Assembly (NCBI GenBank): GCA_016931035.1
Contig: JAFGFN010000104.1
Location: 1-33,792, forward strand
DNA length: 33,792 nt
Source: Candidatus Sumerlaeota bacterium
GTDB taxonomy: Bacteria > Sumerlaeota > Sumerlaeia > UBA8349
Reading direction: 5' to 3'
Both the position numbers and the translations under genes were made by a program. Shown here in pieces: positions 24,479 through 31,834 of this stretch. Numbering within the stretch: the stretch's first letter is position 1; each line of letters begins with the position of its first letter. The notes beneath the pieces are model-generated. The model was not told where the DNA came from and made no database searches. It saw only the letters and a program-made list of their open reading frames with translations.

Positions 24479-24709
24479 CTACTCGACGATCTGGAGGAGC
24501 GATTTCTTTTTCAGCTTCGTCGCCGCCGCGCTCAGCACTTTGCGCATGGCTTTGGCCGTTTGCCCTCCTTTGCCGATCACCTTGCCCACGTCGTCCGGAG
24601 CCACCTTGAGCTCGATGATGATGCTGCTGTCTCCTTCGATGCACTTGACGTCGACTTGCTCGGGATGATCCACTAGGGCTTCTGCGATGTGACGGATCAG
24701 TTCCTTCAT
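24479..24709 (-). CDS. khpA: KH-domain RNA-binding protein KhpA
   Basis: This 76-residue single KH-domain protein has the GxxG loop in VGKVIGKGGQTAKAMR and the expected flanking strands (DVKCIEGDSSIIIELKVAPDD). In other bacteria KhpA pairs with KhpB/Jag and binds RNA. The ATG at 24709 is preferred because AAGGAGGA lies nine bases upstream; a further in-frame ATG six codons earlier overlaps that site. It sits between rpsP and rimM, the standard position, with a gap of about 185 bases after rpsP that holds nothing I recognise. Confidence 0.93.
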   Translation of the reverse strand: MKELIRHIAEALVDHPEQVDVKCIEGDSSIIIELKVAPDDVGKVIGKGGQTAKAMRKVLSAAATKLKKKSLLQIVE

Positions 24710-24893
24710 GATGGCTTCCTCCTTCATTAGACCCCGTCTGGATTCTCTTCGGGAATTCTGCTGGTGTGGATACGGTTGCTTCCGCTCCCACGAGTCACCG
24801 ATTCAGCGGCCGCTCCCGGACTCGAGAGCCGCGTAGCTGCCTGCCCAACGATTCGCATCGACTTGTCCGCGCGAACAACACGCGAGATTCCGG

Positions 24894-25283
24894 TTACACG
24901 TCCCCTTTCGGCGCTTCCCCCGCGAGCGGGGCATCCCCCACCAACGGGGCATCCACCACCGACGGGGCATCCCCCACCGACAACGCGGCCTGGGGGGGGC
25001 GCCTGGCCTTGCGGGCCTCCACCCGCCGCTCATGCCACTTCTTCATGACGCCGAGTTGACGCAAGAGCGAGCGACACGTGTCGGAGGGTTGCGCCCCGAC
25101 ATTCAGCCAGTGCATCGCCCTCTCCTCGTCCACCTGGAGCTGGGTCTGCGCCCGAAGCGGTTGATAATGGCCGATAATCTCGATGAAACGGCCGTCGCGG
25201 GGGAACCTCGAATCGGCGACGACCATGCGATAGAAGGGACTCTTCCGACGTCCCACCCGGCTCAAACGGATTGCCACTGACAT
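24894..25283 (-). CDS. rpsP: 30S ribosomal protein S16
   Basis: The first 80 or so residues are canonical S16 (MSVAIRLSRVGRRKSPFYRMVV, FIEIIGHYQP, SDTCRSLLRQLGVMKKWHE). The remaining 40-45 residues are a low-complexity tail of repeated GDAP/VDAP/GEAP hexapeptides. They come from four 18-base tandem units, so the protein is 129 residues, well above the usual 80-90. GAGGAGAGG precedes the ATG. It follows ffh in the SRP-ribosome cluster. Confidence 0.96.
   Translation of the reverse strand: MSVAIRLSRVGRRKSPFYRMVVADSRFPRDGRFIEIIGHYQPLRAQTQLQVDEERAMHWLNVGAQPSDTCRSLLRQLGVMKKWHERRVEARKARRPPQAALSVGDAPSVVDAPLVGDAPLAGEAPKGDV
24910..24981. repeat. Four 18-base tandem repeats in the 3' end of rpsP
   Basis: The units start at 24910, 24928, 24946 and 24964. 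The last three share GGGGCATCCCCCACC with one or two changes, and the first is more diverged. On the minus strand each unit encodes six residues of the type VGDAPL. An 18-base period keeps frame, so unit number could vary without disrupting the gene. Confidence 0.85.
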
Positions 25284-25377
25284 CTTGTTTTCCTCTCCTC
25301 TTTCTTGTTGTATTATCTTCCCTTACGGCCCCGCGGTTCAAGAGACAACTGAAGCCGATACGCCCGCGGAGAAACGC

Positions 25378-26796
25378 TCAGCGGCTCTTCTTTTTCTTCT
25401 GCTTCTTCTTGCCCCCGTGCCCCGCCGAATGGCCTTTTCCCGCGCCGTGTCCGCGAACGGGCATCCCTCCCCCGCCGGCCATCGCGGCGAGCATATCCTT
25501 GGGCCCACCCATCATCTCTTTCATCATCCGCCGCGCCATCTCGAATTCTTTGAGCAACTTGTTGATGTCCGCCACGCTCTGACCGGCCCCTCGGGCAATC
25601 CGCGCGCGACGGCTTCCGTTGAGAATCGCCGGCTGCTCGCGTTCCATCGGCGTCATGGAATGGATGATCGCCTCGGTATGGGACAATTCCTTCTCCATCT
25701 CGGACTCGTCCACTTGGTCCATCATCTGGCTCATACCCGGGATAAACTTGATCAGCTTGGAGACCGAGCCCATCTTCTTCATCTGTTTCATCTGTTTCAG
25801 GAAATCGTCGAGCGTGAAGGTTTCCTTTCGGATCTTGCGCCGCATGACCTCGGCCTGGTCGGCGTCGAACGTCTCCTGTGCTTTCTCGACCAGGGTCAGG
25901 ACGTCGCCCATCCCCAGGATGCGCTGGGCCATCCGGTCGGGATGGAACACCTCGAGATCGTCGAGCTGTTCGCCGACGCCGGCGAAGTAGATCGGCCGTC
26001 CCGTGACGGCTTGGATGCTGAGCGCGGCGCCGCCTCGGGCATCGCCGTCGAGTTTGGTCAGGCACACGCCGTCGATCCCGACTTGTTCGTAGAATCGCCC
26101 CGCCGAGTTCACGGCATCCTGCCCCGTCATGGCGTCGGCCACCAAGAAGGTGACGCGGGGTTGGAGCGTGTCGCGCAATTCGACGAGCTCGTCCATCTTC
26201 ATCTCGTCGATGTGAAGGCGGCCCGCCGTGTCGATGATCATCACGTCCCGGCTTTCGGCGCGGGCCGTTTTCAGCGCTTCGAGGGCGATTTGCGTGACGG
26301 GCACGCCGGTTCCCATCTCGAAAACCGGGACGCCGACCTGCGCCCCGACCGTCTTCAACTGCTTGACGGCCGCGGGACGGTAGATATCGCAGGCGACGAG
26401 AAGGGGTTTCCACCCCTGTTTCGCCAGGCGCTTGGCCAGCTTGGCGGCGAACGTCGTCTTCCCCGAACCCTGCAACCCCAGGAGCATCACGACGTTGACC
26501 TTGTTCTGGTCCAGGTCGAACGCAGCGGCTTGCCCGCCCATAGTCTGGACCAGCTCGTCGTGGACGATCTTGATGAACTGCTGTCCCGGGTCGAGACCCT
26601 TCAGAACCTCGGACCCCAACGCCTTCTCTTTTGCGCGGGCCACAAAGTCCTTGACGACCTTGAAGTGGACGTCCGCCTCGAGGAGGGCCAGACGAACGTC
26701 GCGCAACGCCAATTGCACGTTCTTTTCGGAGATGGCGCCCTGTCCGCTCAGATCGCGCACGACGGATTGGAGTTTCTTGCCGAGCGTTTCAAACAT
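25378..26796 (-). CDS. ffh: Signal recognition particle GTPase Ffh (SRP54)
   Basis: This 472-residue protein binds signal peptides and 4.5S RNA and delivers ribosomes to FtsY. The N-domain is followed by G1 GLQGSGKTT (107-115), DTAGR (189-193) and TKLDGDARGG, and a methionine-rich M-domain (KKMGSVSKLIKFIPGMSQMM, then ARIARGAGQSVADINKLLKEF). The C-terminus has a Gly/Met stretch and ends in a lysine-rich tail (KKKQKKKKSR). Its start overlaps the stop of the upstream ylxM-like gene by eight bases, so translation is coupled. rpsP follows after about 95 bases. Confidence 0.97.
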   Translation of the reverse strand: MFETLGKKLQSVVRDLSGQGAISEKNVQLALRDVRLALLEADVHFKVVKDFVARAKEKALGSEVLKGLDPGQQFIKIVHDELVQTMGGQAAAFDLDQNKVNVVMLLGLQGSGKTTFAAKLAKRLAKQGWKPLLVACDIYRPAAVKQLKTVGAQVGVPVFEMGTGVPVTQIALEALKTARAESRDVMIIDTAGRLHIDEMKMDELVELRDTLQPRVTFLVADAMTGQDAVNSAGRFYEQVGIDGVCLTKLDGDARGGAALSIQAVTGRPIYFAGVGEQLDDLEVFHPDRMAQRILGMGDVLTLVEKAQETFDADQAEVMRRKIRKETFTLDDFLKQMKQMKKMGSVSKLIKFIPGMSQMMDQVDESEMEKELSHTEAIIHSMTPMEREQPAILNGSRRARIARGAGQSVADINKLLKEFEMARRMMKEMMGGPKDMLAAMAGGGGMPVRGHGAGKGHSAGHGGKKKQKKKKSR

Positions 26797-27235
26797 TCGG
26801 CGCCTCCGTCCCCGTTGGCTTCTGCTGGAGGCCGTCGATCAGCTCGTCCAACTCGCGCACGAGCCAATCCGTGTTCTCGATCCTCTCCTGAGCCGACACT
26901 CGGTCGCGCAGCGCGTCGAGGCGTTGACGTATTCTCTCTCGTTCGTCGCCGGCCAAACCCGCACGATCCGCATCCGGAGAACGCCCCTGTTTCTCAACTA
27001 GCCCCAGTGCGCGCTCGAAGCCTTCGAGAGCGGCCAAAGCGTGCTTCACCGAATCGTGAACCGCTTGGCGCGACACGCCGAATTCGCGGGCAATCTGGCT
27101 GAACGAGAGATCTTCGTCGAAGTGAAGACGCATGAAACGCCGTTGGCGCTCGGTCAGCATCTCCCCGTAGATATCGAGAAGAAGGCTTGCGTTGACCAGA
27201 CTTTCTTCTGGGGTCTTGGGCTTCTTGATGTCCAT
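26789..27235 (-). CDS. ylxM: YlxM-like helix-turn-helix protein of the SRP operon
   Basis: This 148-residue protein starts MDIKKPKTPEESLVNASLLL at 27235. It contains MLTERQRRFMRLHFDEDLSFSQIAREFGVSRQAVHDSVKHALAALEGFE, a sigma-70 region-4-like HTH that matches the YlxM/p13 family. That family is encoded next to ffh in many Gram-positive bacteria and may modulate SRP. The C-terminal half here is longer, charged and probably coiled coil (about 75-140). It overlaps ffh by eight bases (ATGTTTGA). A longer frame upstream would start at 27340 but lacks family similarity. Confidence 0.88.
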   Translation of the reverse strand: MDIKKPKTPEESLVNASLLLDIYGEMLTERQRRFMRLHFDEDLSFSQIAREFGVSRQAVHDSVKHALAALEGFERALGLVEKQGRSPDADRAGLAGDERERIRQRLDALRDRVSAQERIENTDWLVRELDELIDGLQQKPTGTEAPNV

Positions 27236-27401
27236 CTCTGTCCTGAGAAATCTGGTTCTCAACGTGTCGGGGCAGCCGCTCGAGATGCGGAGGCCAGAGT
27301 CAAGTTCGTCGTGTATATCAGGACGCAACACGCCCGTCAAGTATTATTGCTCGGCAGGCATTGGCGAGAAGCGGACCGATTCGAGCATCCGGGGATTGGC
27401 A

Positions 27402-27442
27402 AAATGAAACGCCGCCCGGTTCCCGATCGGGCCAGGGCGGCG
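27402..27442 (-). terminator. Terminator hairpin after the Ala/Glu-rich secreted protein gene
   Basis: CGCCGCCC (27410-27417) pairs with GGGCGGCG (27435-27442), with a further palindromic CCCGATCGGG inside. On the minus strand the stem is followed by TTTCATTTT. It lies about 65 bases past the stop codon at 27506, with another hairpin in between. Confidence 0.65.
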
Positions 27443-27455
27443 CATTCAAACCCAT

Positions 27456-27484
27456 GGGCGCGAGACCGCCAGGGTCTCTCGCCC
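27456..27484 (-). terminator. Second hairpin downstream of the same gene
   Basis: Bases 27456-27467 pair with 27473-27484 at 11 of 12 positions around a five-base loop. There is no T-tract directly after it on the minus strand, so it may protect the 3' end or act together with the stronger hairpin that follows. Confidence 0.5.
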
Positions 27485-27505
27485 AACTTGTCTGCGAAAC
27501 CGACG

Positions 27506-27784
27506 TTACTCGGCCGGAGCCGCTTCCTCAGCGGCCGGAGCAGCTTCTTCAGCGGCCGGGGCGGCTTCTTCGGCCGGTGCAGCGGTCTCAGTGGTCACTG
27601 CGTCCTCGGCGACCGGCGCCGCTTCCTCTTCCGTCGTCATCTCGGCGTCAGCCGGTGCGGCTTGCTCTTGCGCGATCATCTCGGTGTCGGCTGGCGCGGC
27701 GGCCTCCTCGGCAAACGCGATTCCTGTCGTGCAAGCCAGGCACAGAGCGACAAACAACAACGTGACTGCCGTTCTCATGGTCAT
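27506..27784 (-). CDS. Small secreted Ala/Glu-rich repeat protein
   Basis: This 92-residue protein starts MTMRTAVTLLFVALCLACTTGIAFA, a clear signal peptide with a probable signal peptidase I site after AFA. The mature part of about 67 residues is almost only Ala, Glu, Pro, Thr, with motif EEAAPAA repeated at the C-terminus (21-base DNA period) and looser Pro-Ala-Asp/Glu units before. GGAGAGG sits five bases before the ATG at 27784. It appears monocistronic and has its own terminator. No fold or function is recognisable; an acidic envelope filler or linker protein is conceivable. The 21-base repeats could expand or contract in frame. Confidence 0.75.
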   Translation of the reverse strand: MTMRTAVTLLFVALCLACTTGIAFAEEAAAPADTEMIAQEQAAPADAEMTTEEEAAPVAEDAVTTETAAPAEEAAPAAEEAAPAAEEAAPAE

Positions 27785-28292
27785 TCTTTCCTCTCCAGGA
27801 GCCAAGATTCACTAGGCTTCCTATCAGCGATTAACCCAGTGCCAAAGGCACTTCTATACAACAGCTACGACTCGCTCTATCACAGCGGTTTTCATAAGTC
27901 AATAGCGATTGTCTCGAATCGAAGAAGGCGGGCGCGTCTCGCGGATTCGAAAACGATTCGGACGGCAAGCGAAGTACGCGCGGAGAGACGCGACGGCGTG
28001 AAGACGCAAATGAATGACGCTATTGGACTTATGGGGTTCTCGTGGAACTCGTTTCGAGGCCCTTTCCGGCCCGGATTGAACACTGCCCACGGACCGGCGA
28101 GCGCCGCTTCTTTCCGATGCGCTTCGCGTCGTTGCGTTTCGGCACTTCGGTCTTTTTTTGCCTCATTTTGCCAAATCGGCCCGTCGTCAAAATCACGGGA
28201 CGCGACCGAAGAAGACCCGCGGATTGTCGCGACTGGCTCCACGCAAAGGAGGCGGGCCGAAGCCCGCAATCTCGCCCCACCACGCGGAACGA
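27785..28292. other. 508-base gap with a suspected dispersed repeat
   Basis: I see no gene here despite long open frames on both strands. AGTGCC-AAA-GGCACT at 27838-27852 is a small hairpin 54 bases upstream of the secreted-protein start and could be an operator. About 28030-28290 resembles an intergenic repeat I remember from other genomes; its minus-strand reading (WQNEAKKDRSAETQRREA) is a commonly seen spurious peptide. The resemblance is from memory and needs a search. Confidence 0.45.
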
Positions 28293-29756
28293 TCATCCTT
28301 TCCGCCAGTAAACGGGCGATCCGCTGAGCGAGATCTTCCCGTCCACGGAGTCGATCGGTTCGCCGTCGCGGTTCACGATCTCCACGACTCGCCCCTCGCC
28401 TGTGCGAGCCGGGTCGAACGACGACGAACGATCGTCGTACATCCAACCGACGAACAAGGCGCGTCCCTCTCGGTCTTCAAACTCCAGAACGACGGTTCCG
28501 TCGACCGGAGCGTGACGAGAGAGAAATCGTGCGCCGCGGACTTGTTCCCGCACGGTTCGATAGGCTTTGAAAAATCGTTCGCGCCGATGCCACATGTCGG
28601 GCGGGGCGTGGGTGGCGAACCGATGATGCACGAACGGAGGATAGGGCCGCACCCCGACGCCTTCGTCGATCAGCCCCTTGAAACGACTCACGAGCGTTCC
28701 CCAGTAAATGCGTTCGAAGGCCCCGGCCGCGACGGTCAACAAGTGTTGGCGCACCATGTAACTCGCGTAATCGTCTTCCGAAACGTAACGCGGCCTCACG
28801 TGGCCGAAGCTGAGCGTGTAGTGCGTATAGGTGGACCAACAGCGCGAAATGCCGAACCGTCGAGAAATCGCGGCCAGGACACGTTGTTTGCGCACTAGGT
28901 CCATCCGCGCGACTCCCTTGAGGGCGCGTCCGGCCACGTGCGGGTCCCACGCCTCGGGAGCGCCCGTGCGGTCGATAAACAGGTTATCGCTCATGACGTC
29001 GAATCGCACTCCGGCGCGCCGACACGCCGCGAGCTGGCCGACGGTGAAATAGGGAGCGAAGTCGCTAATGTTGGGACCGACAAGAAGCGGCCGCGCACGA
29101 TCCCGATGCGCGCTCGACCAGCCCTCGATCGCTTCCGAGGCGCTTCGACAAGCCAGAGCGTAGTCGCGCGGAGTGTAGCCCGACCACGAATGGCGGTTCG
29201 GAGTCGAACCGACTTCGAGCGCCTCGATGCGTCCGCCGTAACGCTCCAACACCCCATCGAGGTACGCGCGGAACTCGCGCCTCGTGGCGGGAGCGTCCAT
29301 CGCGCTCGCGTCGAGCGGATCCTGCACAACGTGAAGAGTGAGAGCGCGCCCGGAGTCGAGAATCCGTTCGATCAGACGATTCGCAATCGCCCGCGTCTCG
29401 GCCTCCGGGGCCGAGGCGGCGTAATCGATGCGAACGGCCCTCACCCCCAAATCGTCGAGCGCGGCGAGTTGGATCGCATCCCCCTCGGGCTCGGGCGAGG
29501 GAGCCAGGTTCATCCCAAACGCCTCGGGGCTCACGATTCGAGGGGAGAAAGGCGCCGGACCCGAGGACCCCGCAAGGAGGCGCGGCAAAAACGCCGCGCA
29601 ATCCATCGCCATGCGGGCATAGGCCCAGCGCCGCTTTCGACTGTAGGCGGGCGACGTGTCCTTGAACACGTTCTTGGGTTTGAGAAGAGGCGTCTTGCCG
29701 CAAGTCGTCACGGGAAGGTGAGTTCCCTCCTTACTCTGTCGGAAAGCCGCAATCAC
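28293..29756 (-). CDS. TIM-barrel glycosidase-like protein (clan GH-A/GH39-like), possibly catalytically altered
   Basis: This 487-residue protein has no clear signal peptide. The region from about 75 (FGMNLAPSPEPEGDAIQLAALDDLGVRAVRIDY) looks like the first strands of a clan A (beta/alpha)8 glycosidase. The place where the acid/base motif NEP is expected reads IEALEVGSTPNRHSWSGYTP, and the later stretch VSEDDYASYMVRQHLLTVAAGAFERIYWGTLVS matches the barrel end in GH39-like proteins. The C-terminal 100 residues form a beta-rich domain. The first 60 residues, basic and Cys-containing, are unrelated to that fold. The start is a GTG at 29756 that overlaps the stop of the small basic gene as GTGA; a downstream start is possible. 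Family assignment is moderate and activity is uncertain. Confidence 0.65.
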   Translation of the reverse strand: MIAAFRQSKEGTHLPVTTCGKTPLLKPKNVFKDTSPAYSRKRRWAYARMAMDCAAFLPRLLAGSSGPAPFSPRIVSPEAFGMNLAPSPEPEGDAIQLAALDDLGVRAVRIDYAASAPEAETRAIANRLIERILDSGRALTLHVVQDPLDASAMDAPATRREFRAYLDGVLERYGGRIEALEVGSTPNRHSWSGYTPRDYALACRSASEAIEGWSSAHRDRARPLLVGPNISDFAPYFTVGQLAACRRAGVRFDVMSDNLFIDRTGAPEAWDPHVAGRALKGVARMDLVRKQRVLAAISRRFGISRCWSTYTHYTLSFGHVRPRYVSEDDYASYMVRQHLLTVAAGAFERIYWGTLVSRFKGLIDEGVGVRPYPPFVHHRFATHAPPDMWHRRERFFKAYRTVREQVRGARFLSRHAPVDGTVVLEFEDREGRALFVGWMYDDRSSSFDPARTGEGRVVEIVNRDGEPIDSVDGKISLSGSPVYWRKG

Positions 29757-29932
29757 TCGCCGTCGCCGCTTTCCTTCTCACGGGGCTTCACCCGTCTCCG
29801 ACACGCCTTCCGCGACGCCTCGCGTCGGTCGTCGAGGTGCGTCCGTTCCGTTCGCATCCCCCGGGGCTTGTGGAAGAGGGGAAGCGGCGACGGAGCGCGT
29901 TTGCGGCGGCGTCTCTTTTTCTCTTGGGTCAT
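29753..29932 (-). CDS. Very small Arg/Lys-rich protein
   Basis: This 59-residue protein begins MTQEKKRRRRKRAPSPLP and is rich in Arg and Lys throughout (RREASRKACRRRVKPREKE). It overlaps the next gene by four bases in a GTGA junction, which supports real translation. There is no Shine-Dalgarno before the ATG. It could bind nucleic acid, or be a spurious frame. No family is recognised with confidence. Confidence 0.45.
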   Translation of the reverse strand: MTQEKKRRRRKRAPSPLPLFHKPRGMRTERTHLDDRREASRKACRRRVKPREKESGDGE

Positions 29933-29955
29933 GAGTCCACTCGAGGGGACAAAAC

Positions 29956-30052
29956 AGGCTTTAGGCTGTAGGCCTGAGGCTTTAGGTACAGAAAGAAACC
30001 AGGAGACAGATCCCGAATCCCCATTCCGCAATTCAGAATCCGAAATCCGCAA
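29956..30052. repeat. Composite short repeats: AGGCTTTAGG pair followed by family C copy 2
   Basis: AGGCTTTAGG occurs at 29956-29965 and again at 29977-29986, with CTGTAGGCCTG between. After about 20 bases a family C unit covers 30010-30052 and shares ATTCCGCAAT and AATCCGAAATC, in the same order, with 19925-19949. It lies between the membrane-anchored protein gene and the small basic gene. Confidence 0.65.
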
Positions 30053-30102
30053 CTTGCCCGCCGTAGCGGCTTCGCCGCGAAGGAGGGTCCGAAAACCCAT
30101 TT

Positions 30103-30909
30103 CTACTTCTTCGAGATCCCTCGCATCTCCCGGACGAAGTCGTCCCAGAATTCCATGACGGCGAAATCCGCCGCGCAAGCCGGCGCCCCGGTCGACCACG
30201 CCGTCCAACCCTCACGGATCACGCCCCAAGCGCCCGTGGCGCTCGCGGTCTCGAACCGTTCGCCGAGCCGCGCGAGCAGGATCTCGCCCACTCGGCTCGG
30301 GTTCTGGGCCCGGGCCAGTTCGGGAATGTTCGCTCCAAACTCCGACCGCAGAAGGGCCATGACGCTCGACGCGGCGGAATCGCCTCGTCGGGCGGCGAGG
30401 GCCACGTGGCCCCAAGTCTGGATCGCCGTCCATCGGTACGCCTCGACGTTCAGGCGATTCCGGCGCAACGTCTTCTCGACTTCGTCGAAGAGACCCCGCG
30501 CGTCGCGGGCCAAAGGTCCGATCTCGCGCAGAATCGCCATCCGGTCTCGCGACATCTCGGGCCTGGCGCGACCGAGCTCCTTCGTCGCCTCGAATACGGT
30601 TCGGCCCCGCGTCGCAATGACCTGGCGGGCGGCGCAGTAGCGCCCGAACAAGTCGGCGTCGAACGCCGGGGGCGACTCGGGATCGAAGGGGAAGTCGCGC
30701 CTCAAGGCGGGCGCCGCCGTGTCGACGAACGCCGCCCCGGCCCGAATCGCCATCGAGGTCTGACCCAGCGCGACCAGTTCCGTGCGGTAAACGAACGCAA
30801 CAACGGCCAGGACACACACGAAGAGGGCGAGCCCGCCCATCAGCCAGAGGAGCCAGACTCGGCGACTTCGCCGCGCAGCGGGAGGCAGGGGATGGAGTTC
30901 GTCGATCAT
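30103..30909 (-). CDS. Membrane-anchored protein of unknown function
   Basis: This 268-residue protein starts MIDELHPLPPAARRSRRVWL and has one membrane helix at about 20-44 (LLWLMGGLALFVCVLAVVAFVYRT), basic residues before it, and a large soluble part that would lie outside the cytoplasm. The soluble part is mostly helical, rich in Ala, Arg, Glu, with regular aromatic residues (EAYRWTAIQTWGHVALAARR). No conserved domain is recognised. The ribosome binding site before 30909 is weak. It may head a group with the small basic gene and the glycosidase-like gene, though about 170 bases of repeats intervene. It is divergent from the lipoprotein gene across about 280 bases. Confidence 0.65.
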   Translation of the reverse strand: MIDELHPLPPAARRSRRVWLLWLMGGLALFVCVLAVVAFVYRTELVALGQTSMAIRAGAAFVDTAAPALRRDFPFDPESPPAFDADLFGRYCAARQVIATRGRTVFEATKELGRARPEMSRDRMAILREIGPLARDARGLFDEVEKTLRRNRLNVEAYRWTAIQTWGHVALAARRGDSAASSVMALLRSEFGANIPELARAQNPSRVGEILLARLGERFETASATGAWGVIREGWTAWSTGAPACAADFAVMEFWDDFVREMRGISKK

Positions 30910-31186
30910 CGCGCGGAATGCATTTCGGGAGAAACGACATAGTCCGGCTACGGGAAACCGCGACCACTCCGAGCATGCCTTCCGCTCTTCGGTTTCCCGC
31001 GCCGACACTCCTATATGCACCACGCGCGGCAACGTATCAAGAGACAAAAAACGATTGACTTTTCGCGACCCCGGACGGAAATTCAAGGTTCCGACAGTCG
31101 ACTCGCGTTAGTCAGGCATGGTCCGCTGTCCGTCCGGCAAAGCGGCATCGAGAAACAGAGTCGCATCCAACCGAGGAGGAATGGCA

Positions 31187-31792
31187 ATGAGTGGAATTCG
31201 ACGTGGAATCCAAGTGTGGAGCAACCAGACAAACGCCCGGAGGTGGCTGGCCTGTATCGCCACCCTTGCCCTGCTGGCAGTCGCGATAGGCTGTGCGAGT
31301 GGGAAGGTAGAGACCGAAACCGCGGCTCTCGCCGAGAAGGTTACGAAGGTGGAGGCGGTCGCGGAGAAGGCCGTCATGGAACCGGCGGTCGCGGAGAAGG
31401 CCGTCGTGGAAGCAGCGGTCGCGGCCACACTCGAGGTTGAAGACATGGAACTGACCCACGCGGTCGCGGTCGACGATTCGGACCTGAAGGGGGCCAAGGC
31501 CGTTCGTTTCGAGGGCATGGACAGCAAGGCCGTCGGCTCGGTCGCCCTGAAACCGGGCGCCTACGCGGCCAAACTCTATATGCTGCGGCCCGACGGCGAT
31601 CACGACGCCGTGATACTGACCGTCGGCGGAACGCCCGCCACGCGGGTCTTCCGCGGCAGCGAAGAACTGGGACCGACGGAACAGACTGTCCCGTTCAAGG
31701 TGGAAGAAGCCGGAGACGTGCCGGTCGAGATCGCGGCCGCCGAATACGGGATGCTTTTGGACCGCGTCGAGTTCGTGAGTGTCTCCGAATAA
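31187..31792 (+). CDS. Ala/Glu-rich lipoprotein with C-terminal beta domain
   Basis: This 201-residue protein has a lipoprotein signal (ACIATLALLAVAIGC, lipobox AIGC), preceded by GAGGAGG seven bases before the ATG at 31187. An earlier ATG at 31181 is directly on the Shine-Dalgarno. After the lipid cysteine come about 50 residues of Val-Ala-Glu-Lys repeats (VAEKAVMEPAVAEKAVVEAAVA). A folded domain of about 110 residues follows, with alternating strands (VRFEGMDSKAVGSVALKPGAYAAKLYML, VILTVGGTP, MLLDRVEFVSVSE). It looks like a jelly-roll or carbohydrate-binding-like sandwich, but this is shape only. It sits 42 bases before gap and is likely co-transcribed with it. Function is unknown. Confidence 0.78.
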   Translation: MSGIRRGIQVWSNQTNARRWLACIATLALLAVAIGCASGKVETETAALAEKVTKVEAVAEKAVMEPAVAEKAVVEAAVAATLEVEDMELTHAVAVDDSDLKGAKAVRFEGMDSKAVGSVALKPGAYAAKLYMLRPDGDHDAVILTVGGTPATRVFRGSEELGPTEQTVPFKVEEAGDVPVEIAAAEYGMLLDRVEFVSVSE

Positions 31793-31834
31793 GGGACATA
31801 GACCTCAACTACACATAAAGAAAGGACCCAGAAA

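Noticed and set aside
24910..24981. Short CRISPR-like array
   Set aside because: The 18-base units are directly adjacent with no spacers and lie in frame inside rpsP.
27041..28327. 428-residue plus-strand open frame over ylxM and the Ala/Glu protein
   Set aside because: It crosses two opposite-strand genes and two terminator hairpins and shows no recognisable domain.
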